DNA from: Beijerinckiaceae bacterium
Lineage (GTDB): Bacteria > Pseudomonadota > Alphaproteobacteria > Rhizobiales > Beijerinckiaceae
Assembly: GCA_027533425.1 (NCBI GenBank)
Contig: JAPZUD010000001.1
Span: forward strand, 62,001-126,000
DNA length: 64,000 nt
Direction: 5' to 3'
Part shown: piece by piece, positions 25,552 to 33,467 of the stretch
How positions within the stretch are numbered: position 1 is the stretch's first letter
Layout: each line of letters starts with the position of its first letter
The notes under the pieces: generated by a model
Seen by the model: only the letters and a program-made list of their open reading frames with translations
The model's database searches: none
What the model was told of the DNA's origin: nothing
Position numbers and translations under genes: made by a program

Positions 25552-25938
25552 TCATTTGATGGGAATGCTGGCGGCCTTCGCCGGTTCGAGCGTTCCGGAG
25601 GCGGGGATCGCCCCGTGATTGGACAGCATGAAAGCGACAACCGAGAGCTTTTCCTCGTCGGTCAACTGAGCCGGGTTGTTGAACGGCATAAGCTGCATGT
25701 AGTCGAGCAACCCCTGCGCGTTGCCAAACTTCGAGGCAATCAGCGAACCTTCGCCCCAGATCGGCGTCTGGAACCCCTGACCGCGTTTCCCATCGGCACC
25801 ATGGCACAGGACGCAGGCCTGCTCATAGAGAGCCTTGCCTTCGAGAACCTGTTTGGAGGGGCCGGTCGCGCGGCTTGCGGTGCCATAAGCGGTTATTGCA
25901 AGGGCAACCAGTGCAACGATGCTGAGTGATTTTTTCAT
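25552..25938 (-). CDS. Periplasmic monoheme cytochrome c, partner of the SoxC-like enzyme
   Basis: The 128-residue precursor has a signal peptide (about 1-24). A single c-type heme site is C42-V-L-C45-H46, with M84 in YMQLMPF as probable axial ligand. It resembles the N-terminal cytochrome of SoxD and the small cytochromes of SorAB-type sulfite dehydrogenases, far shorter than full SoxD. It follows the molybdoenzyme gene by 74 bases that include a strong hairpin, and would take electrons from the molybdenum centre to the respiratory chain. Confidence 0.85.
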   Translation of the reverse strand: MKKSLSIVALVALAITAYGTASRATGPSKQVLEGKALYEQACVLCHGADGKRGQGFQTPIWGEGSLIASKFGNAQGLLDYMQLMPFNNPAQLTDEEKLSVVAFMLSNHGAIPASGTLEPAKAASIPIK

Positions 25939-25971
25939 GGGCTTTTGACACGTCGAAGAGGGTGGAAAGGC

Positions 25972-25996
25972 GGGCGCATCCGGCGAGGATGCGCCC
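25972..25996 (-). other. Perfect 10-bp intercistronic hairpin between soxC-like and cytochrome genes
   Basis: GGGCGCATCC, loop GGCGA, GGATGCGCCC is a perfect stem. It is not followed by a T-run on the minus strand, so it looks like an mRNA-stabilising or processing element that sets the enzyme:cytochrome ratio rather than a terminator. Confidence 0.5.
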
Positions 25997-26012
25997 TAGG
26001 CAGGTAACAGGG

Positions 26013-27395
26013 TCAGACGATCTCGATCTTGAATTTCGGGATCGACCAGTTGGCCATGCCAAGCGTGTTGAGCGGCACCTTCTCAGGTTGTGACGTACCG
26101 GCGTTGTCCGTCGTGCGTGTTTCGATCACGTGCTGGCCAGCCTTGGCATCCCATGGGAAGTCGAACCGCACCCAGGTATACTTGCCGAGATTGGGCGGCC
26201 GGATCGTCGCCATCTGCCAGGCCCCGCCATCGATCCGGTACTCGACATGTTTCACACCATGCTGGGGCGCCCAGGCGTAACCGCGCATGACATGCTGGCC
26301 TGCCGTCATCCGGGGCACTTCGCCCTTCTTCAGCGGATAATTCGCGGGAATGGAGGGCGATTGTTCAAGAACGAGGGGAACCGTGATCAGGGATTTCGGC
26401 GGCATCCAGGTGACCATCGGCCCCTTGATATCGGCAGCGGTAATGCCGGCGAGGAATTCGTCATTTGCCGCATCGAATTCCGGCGCCTGGTAATCCGGCC
26501 CGAGATAAACCTCGCCTTTGGTGTTGAGGCGGGTCCAGATCCGCTTGTCGGAAACCCTGATTTCGGTCACCCACTTGATCGATGCCGTGCCACCCCATCC
26601 GGGGACGACCACACGGACGGGCGCGCCATGATCCGGCGTAAGCGGATTGCCGTTCATGGCAAAGCAGATGCCCATATCGTGCTGCTGGGCTGCAACATCG
26701 GCATAAGGCATCGGCCGGCCCATATCGTTGCCGTCGACGCCGGACCAGAAAAGAACAGTCCTGGCGTTCGGCTTGATCCCGCAGCGGGAGAAGATCTCCG
26801 CCATCGAGACATACTGCCATTCGGCCTGGCCGACTGCGCCCATGACCCAGTTGCCACCGCCAACCTGCTGGCCGGTAAAGCCGCCCTGTTCCCAGAAAAG
26901 GGTGCGGCCATTGCCATGGCATTCCATGGTGGCGATGATCGTCTTCGACGGCATCTTGAGGAGATCCTCGTAGGAGATCTCCATCGGCCTCTCGACGGAG
27001 GATCCGTGAATCTTGAGCTTCCAGTTTGCCCGTTCCAGAACCGGCTTCTGCTCGGCGGTCGGGGTCGGGTAATGGTTGCGAACGTAGAATTCCTCCACCG
27101 GGGTCATGAAGGTTGAGAAGTTCCAGTAATTGCCGGAACGGACGGTGGCCCCGATATTCAGGACGCGGCTGTCATCCTTGATCAGGATCCGGCGAGGGGG
27201 AGCGGCAGGCGCTGCCGCCGGCGCCGGTGCGGCAGGGGCGGGGGCCTGCTGTGCTGCCGCTTCGGAGCCCACCATCGCGGCCGCGCCAAAGGCGCTTGCG
27301 GCCACGAACAGGCTGCGGCGATCCATATTGGTCCCGTTCTTGAGAACGTCGTTCACTAGCGCCTCGGCTTGGGCGCGCTGGCGTGTCTCGGACAT
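26013..27395 (-). CDS. SoxC/SorA-like sulfite-oxidase-family molybdoenzyme, Tat-exported
   Basis: From ATG 27395 (GGGAGGAAACCG upstream) the protein has 460 residues. A twin-arginine signal (MDRRSLFVAASAF, about 24-36) is preceded by a long n-region and followed by an Ala/Pro linker (about 50-66). The molybdopterin domain includes C159 in MECHGNGRT, the expected molybdenum ligand, and a Mo-co dimerisation domain forms the C-terminal third (YAWAPQHGVKHVEYRIDGG). By family it oxidises sulfite or a protein-bound sulfur intermediate in the periplasm. No soxXYZAB genes are present. It sits behind a sigma-54 promoter and an aioXSR-like regulatory trio, so the true substrate may be another oxyanion. 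Confidence 0.85.
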   Translation of the reverse strand: MSETRQRAQAEALVNDVLKNGTNMDRRSLFVAASAFGAAAMVGSEAAAQQAPAPAAPAPAAAPAAPPRRILIKDDSRVLNIGATVRSGNYWNFSTFMTPVEEFYVRNHYPTPTAEQKPVLERANWKLKIHGSSVERPMEISYEDLLKMPSKTIIATMECHGNGRTLFWEQGGFTGQQVGGGNWVMGAVGQAEWQYVSMAEIFSRCGIKPNARTVLFWSGVDGNDMGRPMPYADVAAQQHDMGICFAMNGNPLTPDHGAPVRVVVPGWGGTASIKWVTEIRVSDKRIWTRLNTKGEVYLGPDYQAPEFDAANDEFLAGITAADIKGPMVTWMPPKSLITVPLVLEQSPSIPANYPLKKGEVPRMTAGQHVMRGYAWAPQHGVKHVEYRIDGGAWQMATIRPPNLGKYTWVRFDFPWDAKAGQHVIETRTTDNAGTSQPEKVPLNTLGMANWSIPKFKIEIV

Positions 27396-27453
27396 CGGTT
27401 TCCTCCCGGTCTTTTCGTGAAGCGTTCCATCGAGACGCTCCAGACCGTGTGGA

Positions 27454-27469
27454 TGCAGTGGCCATGCCA
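27454..27469 (-). promoter_or_regulatory. Sigma-54 (-24/-12) promoter of the SoxC-like operon
   Basis: On the minus strand the sequence is TGGCATGGCCACTGCA, which fits TGGCACG-N4-TTGC with the invariant GG and GC at exact spacing and two mismatches. Transcription would start near 27443, about 48 bases before the ATG at 27395. The neighbouring gene encodes an NtrC-type activator with an intact GAFTGA loop, the form of regulator such a promoter requires. Confidence 0.8.
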
Positions 27470-27530
27470 TGCTGCATTGCGAGAAAACGTCGAATTATCT
27501 CAATTATATCAACAAGCGGCGCGGAGCCCT

Positions 27531-27577
27531 GTCCGAAAGGCCGGAATTCCCCTTCGGCGCGGTCCGGAATTCCGGAC
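27531..27577. promoter_or_regulatory. Pair of palindromic upstream activator sites
   Basis: GTCCGGAATTCCGGAC (27562-27577) is a perfect 16-bp palindrome. GTCCGAAAGGCCGGAA (27531-27546) shares GTCCG-N6-CGGA. Their centres are 31 bp apart, about three helical turns, and lie roughly 95 and 126 bases upstream of the predicted transcription start. This is where NtrC-family activators bind as paired dimers. They fall between the regulator's stop codon and the sigma-54 promoter. Confidence 0.65.
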
Positions 27578-27581
27578 TGCG

Positions 27582-28943
27582 TTATTCGCCGGACCTGATC
27601 TCGAGCTTCCTGATTTTCTCGAACAGGGTTGATCGAGAGATGTCGAGGCGCTGGGCGGCGAGCGTGACGTCACCGCCCGTTGCCGCCAGCGCAGCCTGGA
27701 TGGCTCGGCGTTCGGCCGAATCCCGGCTGTGCTGGAGCGAGACCGGTGGCTCGACACCAGCCCTGCGTTGCATGCGCTCGGGGAAAAGATCCGCCGGCTG
27801 GATCAGCTCGTCGTCAGAGAGGGCCACGGCACGCTCGACCCGGTTCCGCAATTCACGGATATTGCCCGGATAATCATGTGCGAGCAGGGCATCCTCGGCG
27901 AGCGAGGTGAATGTCTTCGGGCCCGTCCCGAAGCTCATCGTGAATTCGCCCAGAAACCGGTTCGCCAGCATGAGAATGTCGTCGCCGCGGGCGCTCAGCG
28001 GGGGAACGTTCACAATGATGACGGCCAGTCGGTAATAGAGATCCTCCCGGAAGCGACCGTCCTTTACGCGTTGGGTAAGGTCGGCATTGGTGGCAGCAAC
28101 GATGCGGGCACGGGATGCAATCTGCCGATCGCCACCGACACGCATGAAGGTTCGATCCTGGAGCAGGCGAAGCAGCTTGGCCTGCATGGGCAGGGGCATT
28201 TCCGCGATCTCATCGAGAAACAGGATGCCGTTGCCGGCCTGCTCGACAAAACCGATCCGTCGATTTGCCGCGCCGGTAAAGGCACCTTTCTCATGGCCAA
28301 AGAACTCGCTTTCCAGAAGTTCCGGCGGGATGGCTGCGCAATTCAGCGCAACGAAGGGTTCATGGCTGCGATCGCCCCTGGCATGGAGAAGACGGGCAGC
28401 CACTTCCTTGCCGGCACCACTCGGGCCCGTCAGAAGCACGGTCGAATGGATTCCGGAAAGGCGCCGCAATTGCCCCTCCACCATGGCGATCGCCGGCGAT
28501 CGGCCGAGTTCCGAACCGTCGGTCAGGGCCCAGCGGGGCGCGAGAAGTTTCTCGATCCGGGCCAGCAAGGCATCGATCTCGAACGGTTTGGTCATGTAGT
28601 CGGCTGCACCGGCCTTCATGAGCCGAACGGCCTGATCGATATCGCCGAAACCGGTAATGAAAAGGATCGGCGTCCCGTAGATTGCCGGTGCGATCGCCCG
28701 GTAGATCTCCTCGCCAGACATGTCCGGCAAGCGAATGTCGCAAAGGATGGCATCAGGCTGGATATGCCCGAGTTCCCGAATGGCATCGCGCCCTGTCCGG
28801 AACCAATGGGTCCTGAACCCTTCCACGCCGAACCATTCCACCAGTGACTCGCCCATGACCGGATCATCCTCGATCAGGGCGATGAGCGGTGCAGGAATCC
28901 CGCCCGGAAACCTAGGCGGCGCGTTGAAGACCTGGCTCAGCAT
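27582..28943 (-). CDS. NtrC-family sigma-54-dependent response regulator (AioR-like)
   Basis: The 453-residue protein has a receiver domain with D69 (AILCDIRLPDMSG) and a lysine in YMTKPF. An AAA+ domain follows, with Walker A GPSGAGKEV, the sigma-54 contact loop GAFTGA, Walker B GILFLDEIAEM and an R-finger region. A Fis-type helix-turn-helix closes it (GGDVTLAAQRLDISRSTLFEKI). It overlaps the kinase gene by 32 bases. It should activate the sigma-54 promoter directly downstream when phosphorylated. Gene order makes it the AioR analogue of a three-component system. Confidence 0.9.
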   Translation of the reverse strand: MLSQVFNAPPRFPGGIPAPLIALIEDDPVMGESLVEWFGVEGFRTHWFRTGRDAIRELGHIQPDAILCDIRLPDMSGEEIYRAIAPAIYGTPILFITGFGDIDQAVRLMKAGAADYMTKPFEIDALLARIEKLLAPRWALTDGSELGRSPAIAMVEGQLRRLSGIHSTVLLTGPSGAGKEVAARLLHARGDRSHEPFVALNCAAIPPELLESEFFGHEKGAFTGAANRRIGFVEQAGNGILFLDEIAEMPLPMQAKLLRLLQDRTFMRVGGDRQIASRARIVAATNADLTQRVKDGRFREDLYYRLAVIIVNVPPLSARGDDILMLANRFLGEFTMSFGTGPKTFTSLAEDALLAHDYPGNIRELRNRVERAVALSDDELIQPADLFPERMQRRAGVEPPVSLQHSRDSAERRAIQAALAATGGDVTLAAQRLDISRSTLFEKIRKLEIRSGE

Positions 28944-30345
28944 GCGGAATCCTGATGGTTATGGCGGTCCCTGGCGGACCGTGGATGGCAAGGGTGGCGG
29001 ATTGTTCCTCGAGGATCCTGGAGACAATCCAAAGCCCCAGTCCGGTTGTGGCGCGCTCGTCCCGAATCCCAGGCGTCTGCAGCGATGCCCGGGCTTCATC
29101 GGGGAGTCCGGGTCCCTGATCCGAAACGGAAAGGAGCACCGCCGCCTCGTCCGACCGGACATCGAACACAACCTGGGTGCCGGGCGGCGATGCCGCGCAG
29201 GCATTCAGGGCAAGGTTGAGGGCAAGCTGGCGGAAGGCCTGCGCCGGAACGCGGACACCTTCGCCAAGCGCGTTGTTCCAGACGAGCGCCAGCTCCCGTC
29301 GATGGGCTTCGCTCTCGATCAGGAAGCGGAGGTCATCGATGTCGGCCGATGTCAGATTCCGGTCATCGCTGTCGCCCCTCCAGACAACCAGCGAAGCCCG
29401 GACGATGTTCCGGATTCCGGTCAGTCCTCGCTCGAGGAGGGTTGCCGCGCGCTCTCGCCGCTCGGGGTCATCGCCATGCCGCTGGATCATTCTGACCGCG
29501 TTGAACAGACCACCCAGCGGATTGTTGACCTCATGAGCGATGGCCGATGCATAGCGCCCGAGCAGCGCACGCCGCTCCTGGTCGGCGAGACGGTGAAGCA
29601 ACGCTTCGCGCTCGCTAATGGCAAGGGCAGCGGCATTGTAGCGGCGATAGGCCTTCCCGGCCTCTGTATCCGGCGGTGGCAGCTTGCGCTCCGGAATGGG
29701 TTCGAGCCGCCCATCGCCGGCGCGGGCCAGATAGGACGACAACCGAAGGAGCGGGCGCAATGTGCGGTGGACAACCAGCCAGCCCAGCCCGGCAAAGAGG
29801 AGCGTCAGCGCGCCATTCACCCCGAGAAGGGTCCAGAATGTTTCCTGTCGCACCTGCTGGATGTTTGAAATGTCGATCTCCGCCGCGATCCGCCCGATCT
29901 GCTTGCCACCCTCGCGAAGCATGCGATGCACCCATACCCGTCCGCCGGGATCGGCAAGATCCGGATCGCCGCGGTTATCGTGCGCCTTGTCTGGCGCCTT
30001 GACGCCCACCGGATAGGTCGCCGGATCCAGGGCAGCCAGGATCGTGTCATTCGGGAGGATGACGAGCACGATCCTCGGGTTCACGCCGGAATACTTGTGG
30101 CGCGCGCGGTCGAGGACATCGAAAGCCTCCCAGGGCTCCTGGCGGATGACCGGCGAGTGGAGCGCGGTGGAAAGGCCATCGAGATATGCGCCCGTCAATT
30201 GCCGGAAGCTCTGGGCCTGATCCCGCGCAAGGCGATCAAGAACCACCTTCGACATGGCCGCAGCAATGCCGATCATCAGCAGGGCCACTATCAGCGGTGC
30301 CCGGATGGCCAATGGCCATCTTTGGGGATGGAAAACAGCAGTCAT
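28912..30345 (-). CDS. Membrane histidine kinase (AioS-like) of the three-component system
   Basis: Starting at ATG 30345, whose codon overlaps the binding-protein stop (ATGA), the product is 477 residues. It has a helix at about 16-34, a periplasmic sensor of roughly 130 residues, a second helix (about 172-193), HAMP, and the phospho-acceptor H271 in YASAIAHEVNNPLGG. The catalytic domain has LNLALNACAASPP, SDQGPGLP and TGLGLWIV. The HEVNNPLGG box and the pairing with an NtrC-type regulator are typical of NtrB/DctB-like kinases. It probably reads the exported binding protein encoded just before it. Confidence 0.9.
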   Translation of the reverse strand: MTAVFHPQRWPLAIRAPLIVALLMIGIAAAMSKVVLDRLARDQAQSFRQLTGAYLDGLSTALHSPVIRQEPWEAFDVLDRARHKYSGVNPRIVLVILPNDTILAALDPATYPVGVKAPDKAHDNRGDPDLADPGGRVWVHRMLREGGKQIGRIAAEIDISNIQQVRQETFWTLLGVNGALTLLFAGLGWLVVHRTLRPLLRLSSYLARAGDGRLEPIPERKLPPPDTEAGKAYRRYNAAALAISEREALLHRLADQERRALLGRYASAIAHEVNNPLGGLFNAVRMIQRHGDDPERRERAATLLERGLTGIRNIVRASLVVWRGDSDDRNLTSADIDDLRFLIESEAHRRELALVWNNALGEGVRVPAQAFRQLALNLALNACAASPPGTQVVFDVRSDEAAVLLSVSDQGPGLPDEARASLQTPGIRDERATTGLGLWIVSRILEEQSATLAIHGPPGTAITIRIPHAEPGLQRAA

Positions 30346-31220
30346 CCGAATTCCTGCGCGCGCTTCCAATGTTCAGCGATGCCATCGAACAGGCTTGAGT
30401 CCCCGGCAACAAACCCGTCGAGCCTCAGCATGCCAAGGATCATCCTTCCGTTCGGGTCGTTGGGCATGCCGACCAGCGCGTCTCTGATGGCGGTTCGCAG
30501 GGCCGGGTCTACGCCGCGGGCTGCCGCGATCGGGGGGAAGCCCATAGGCTCCGAAACATGCTGGATTCTCGTCCCGGAAACGAGGGCGGGCTCGATCTCG
30601 CGCATGACATCCCAGACATAACCGTCAACCGAGCCCGAATGGGCGAGACCGGAGGCCACGGCACGGATGACATTGCGATGTCCGAAAGTAAAAAATGTCC
30701 GGGAAAAGAAGGTCGCCGGGCTTTCGCGCAGGCCCGCCAGCAGGGATCGGGTTGCCAGAAAGCCTGAATTGCTGTCCGGATCCGAAAAGGCGTGAATATC
30801 GCCGCGCAAGGCAGCGATGCTGTCGCTGTCCCGTCCGGCCCGGGTGACGATGTAGGCCCGGTACAGGGGGGCCTGCTTGTAGAGTGGAACGGCAACAAGC
30901 CTGAGTTGCTCGCGGTTCTGGACAAAGGGGAAGCCGCAGATCCATGCGGCATCAAGCTGGTTTGCCACCAGAAGAGACGTGATCTCCTGATAGGTTCTTC
31001 GCTTGACCAGTTGGACCGGCCGCCCGATCTGCCTCGACAGATAGCGCTCGAGATCGGCGATCAGCTGGATATCCGAATCGAGGAAGACAGGCGTCAGGCC
31101 GAACAGAACGGGTCGCGCTGCTTGCACGAGGTTCGGTGTCGCCAAGGCGGCCGTCGCAAGTCCTGCGGCGAGCACATGGCGGCGGGATACAGTCTTCGGC
31201 CGGGGCTTTGCTGAACGCAT
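30342..31220 (-). CDS. PhnD-like exported binding protein (AioX-like sensor)
   Basis: From ATG 31220 (GGGGAGG upstream) the precursor has 292 residues with a Tat-like leader (VSRRHVLAAGLATAALA). The mature protein is a PhnD-type (PF12974) phosphate/phosphonate-binding fold: LFGLTPVFLDSD, LDAAWICGFPFV, DPDSNSGFLATR. The only cysteine is C95. In arsenite-sensing AioX a single conserved cysteine is important (Cys106 in Agrobacterium numbering, from memory); whether C95 is equivalent needs an alignment. No permease or ATPase is adjacent. Instead a kinase and regulator follow in overlapping frames, so it is a sensor subunit rather than a transporter component. Confidence 0.82.
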   Translation of the reverse strand: MRSAKPRPKTVSRRHVLAAGLATAALATPNLVQAARPVLFGLTPVFLDSDIQLIADLERYLSRQIGRPVQLVKRRTYQEITSLLVANQLDAAWICGFPFVQNREQLRLVAVPLYKQAPLYRAYIVTRAGRDSDSIAALRGDIHAFSDPDSNSGFLATRSLLAGLRESPATFFSRTFFTFGHRNVIRAVASGLAHSGSVDGYVWDVMREIEPALVSGTRIQHVSEPMGFPPIAAARGVDPALRTAIRDALVGMPNDPNGRMILGMLRLDGFVAGDSSLFDGIAEHWKRAQEFG

Positions 31221-31315
31221 GGAAGCCTCCCCTGATGCCCCGTCTTCCGCGTGGCTTTCTCCAGAGTGATCGAGAATGCACCGGCGATCAAGCGGTCCCA
31301 TTCCTGACCGGTAGT

Positions 31316-32194
31316 TCACGCAACGTCCTGTCCAAGGGCCAAGGCTGTTGCCCCCTCGAGCCGCCCGATCTGGGCAAGCTCGGACCTCAGCGTCTCCGGG
31401 CCCATCTGGTCGATCGGGAGGTTGACGAACGCTGCGACACGGGCACTCAACTGTCGGTAGGCGATGCGAAAGGCCTCTCGCCGTTCGGCATTGCTTGTCC
31501 CTGCTTCCAGCGGATCGGCAATGCCCCAATGGACAACAAGGGGATGTCCTGGCCAGTTCGGGCATTTCTCTCCGGCAGCGTTGTCACAGACGGTGATGAC
31601 GAAATCCATGCCGGGGGCCCCGGCTTCGGCAAAGGCTTGCCACGTCTTGGATTGCAGGCCGTCGGTCTCATAGCCAAGGCCGGACAGAAGACGGAGCACT
31701 TCGGGATCAACAACACCTCTGGGACGTGATCCGGCCGAATAGGCCCGGATTCGACCCTGGCCCTCGCGGTTGATCAGGGCTTCGGCCATGATGGAGCGTG
31801 CCGAATTATGGGTGCACAGGACGAGGACCGAGTAACGGGGCCTTCCTTCTTCCTGTTCCCTGAGTGCGGGGATCGCCATTGACGGCCGGTCCATGTCGAC
31901 CGGATCGAGGCATCGGCCCAGCGTTGCAAGCATGCTGTCCGTTGCTGCGCGATCGACTGCATAGACAACGCGGCGTCCCTCCTTTCGTGATCGAACGAGG
32001 CCGGCACTCTCGAGCTGGGCCAGGTGGGTCGAGAGGGTGTTGTGCGGAACCGCGATCAGCCGGGCGATATCTCCGGCGCCGAGGCCAAAGGGCTGGTGGC
32101 GTGCAAGAAGCCGAAGGACGGCGAACCGAGACGATTGGGCAACAGCCTGAAGCTGTTCAACAAGCGTTTCGGGGTTGAACGGTGCCGATGCCAT
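31316..32194 (-). CDS. ArsR-ArsC fusion: arsenic repressor joined to arsenate reductase
   Basis: One 292-residue protein carries an ArsR-family winged helix (about 1-90; [33 protein letters not shown]) followed by a low-molecular-weight-phosphatase-type arsenate reductase (about 120-265). The reductase P-loop is C127-THNSA-R133, and C203 and C211 in [11 protein letters not shown] match the cysteine relay of thioredoxin-coupled ArsC. The ArsR half lacks the classic metal-binding ELCVCDL motif. Only C95 lies in the linker, so arsenic sensing may use other thiols. It is divergent from gapdh-arsJ and upstream of the sensor trio on the same strand (95-base gap). Confidence 0.88.
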   Translation of the reverse strand: MASAPFNPETLVEQLQAVAQSSRFAVLRLLARHQPFGLGAGDIARLIAVPHNTLSTHLAQLESAGLVRSRKEGRRVVYAVDRAATDSMLATLGRCLDPVDMDRPSMAIPALREQEEGRPRYSVLVLCTHNSARSIMAEALINREGQGRIRAYSAGSRPRGVVDPEVLRLLSGLGYETDGLQSKTWQAFAEAGAPGMDFVITVCDNAAGEKCPNWPGHPLVVHWGIADPLEAGTSNAERREAFRIAYRQLSARVAAFVNLPIDQMGPETLRSELAQIGRLEGATALALGQDVA

Positions 32195-32282
32195 GCCTTC
32201 AGCTATCTCCCCTCGCAGCCAGAGCGGTCAACCCTGCACGGGCAGGAAATGAAAGCACCGGCCCGTGTCACCCGGTCTCTAT

Positions 32283-32312
32283 TATTTCGATGCTCGTCGA
32301 CAAATCGAAATA
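32283..32312. promoter_or_regulatory. Candidate ArsR operator
   Basis: TATTTCGAT (32283-32291) and ATCGAAATA (32304-32312) form a perfect 9-bp inverted repeat with a 12-base spacer, in the divergent gap between arsR-arsC and gapdh. Dyads of this AT-rich type are usual for ArsR-family repressors. Binding here could control both directions. Confidence 0.65.
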
Positions 32313-32422
32313 TCTCATTTAGAGGCGGAAGAGCAAGGCGCGCCGCGCAAAGGAACCGGCTGATCCGGTGGCCTCCTGGCGGGCAAGCAGAGAGACATTC
32401 GGAGGCAGGGAAAGGGCGTTCG

Positions 32423-33466
32423 ATGAGGGTAGGCATCAATGGCATGGGACGCATTGGCCGGCTGGCTTTCCGGGCGGCGTTCGGAAGCGCCCGCAGGCCG
32501 GCGGATGATCCGCGCCGGGCCAATCGGCTGGAGGTCGTTCATGTCAACGAGATCAAGGGAGGCGCAGCGGCAACGGCTCATCTCCTTGAGTTCGATTCGA
32601 TGCAGGGCCGCTGGCATGCCGCCATTGCCGCGGATGGCGAGGGGGCATTGCGCATCGACGACCGGATCGTCCGGTTCACCGAATGCAAGACTTCGGCAGA
32701 GATTCCTTGGGCTGATCTCGGTGTGGACCTCGTGCTGGAATGCACCGGCAAGTTTCTTGACCGCAAGACCATCGAAGGCCATCTCCGGCGCGGGGCCAAG
32801 CGGGTGATCGTGGCCGCGCCGGTCAAGGTGGACGGCGTCCTCAACATTGTCGTGGGCGTGAACGAACATCTCTATGATCCCGCCAGCCACGACATTGTAA
32901 CCGCGGCTTCCTGCACCACGAATTGCCTCGCGCCAGTGGTGAAGGTGCTGCATGGCGAGATTGGCATCCGGCACGGGCAGATCACGACGATTCATGATCC
33001 CACAAACACCAATGTTGTTGTGGATGCGCCGCACAAGGACCTCCGGCGGGCCCGCTCGGCCATGCTGTCGCTCCAGCCCACCACAACCGGCAGCGCGACG
33101 GCGATCGGCCTGATCTACCCCGAGCTCAAGGGCAAGCTGGATGGACACGCCGTCCGGGCGCCCGTTCTCAATGCCTCACTGACGGACTGCGTGTTCGAAA
33201 TGGCGCACCCGGTCACGGCCGAAGATGTCAATGCGCTGTTCCGCGCCGCCGCCGCCGGGCCGCTGGCCGGGATTCTGGGGTTCGAAGGCCGGCCGCTCGT
33301 CTCCATCGACTACCAGGGAGATACCCGGTCCGCGATTGTCGACGGTCTTTCGACGCTGGTCACCAATGGCACCATGCTCAAGGTCTATGCCTGGTACGAT
33401 AACGAGATGGGCTATGCCTGCCGCATGGTTGATCTCGCCTGCCATCTCGAAGCCACCGGGCTCTGA
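32423..33466 (+). CDS. gapdh: Glyceraldehyde-3-phosphate dehydrogenase of the arsenate-efflux pair
   Basis: From ATG 32423 the enzyme has 347 residues: NAD-binding [17 protein letters not shown], catalytic C164 in [11 protein letters not shown], and the C-terminal [16 protein letters not shown]. In arsenic operons this GAPDH adds arsenate in place of phosphate, giving 1-arseno-3-phosphoglycerate, which the adjacent ArsJ exports. The N-terminal insertion around [21 protein letters not shown] is typical of the type found in ars operons. It starts behind a candidate ArsR operator and ends two bases before arsJ. A housekeeping role is unlikely in this context. Confidence 0.9.
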   Translation: MRVGINGMGRIGRLAFRAAFGSARRPADDPRRANRLEVVHVNEIKGGAAATAHLLEFDSMQGRWHAAIAADGEGALRIDDRIVRFTECKTSAEIPWADLGVDLVLECTGKFLDRKTIEGHLRRGAKRVIVAAPVKVDGVLNIVVGVNEHLYDPASHDIVTAASCTTNCLAPVVKVLHGEIGIRHGQITTIHDPTNTNVVVDAPHKDLRRARSAMLSLQPTTTGSATAIGLIYPELKGKLDGHAVRAPVLNASLTDCVFEMAHPVTAEDVNALFRAAAAGPLAGILGFEGRPLVSIDYQGDTRSAIVDGLSTLVTNGTMLKVYAWYDNEMGYACRMVDLACHLEATGL

Positions 33467-33467
33467 G

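Noticed and set aside
25552-27395. A full sox thiosulfate-oxidation cluster
   Set aside because: Only SoxC-like and a small cytochrome are present; soxX, Y, Z, A and B are absent and the cytochrome is monoheme, unlike SoxD.
26013-27395. A true arsenite oxidase (AioA) at the position expected from the regulators
   Set aside because: The protein has the sulfite-oxidase fold motifs (ECHGNGR, Mo-co dimerisation domain), and no Rieske subunit or AioA-type Fe-S motif is present.
27396-27470. A longer N-terminus for the SoxC-like enzyme starting at 27470
   Set aside because: That start overlaps the sigma-54 promoter and precedes the predicted transcription start; ATG 27395 has a good Shine-Dalgarno and gives a proper Tat leader.
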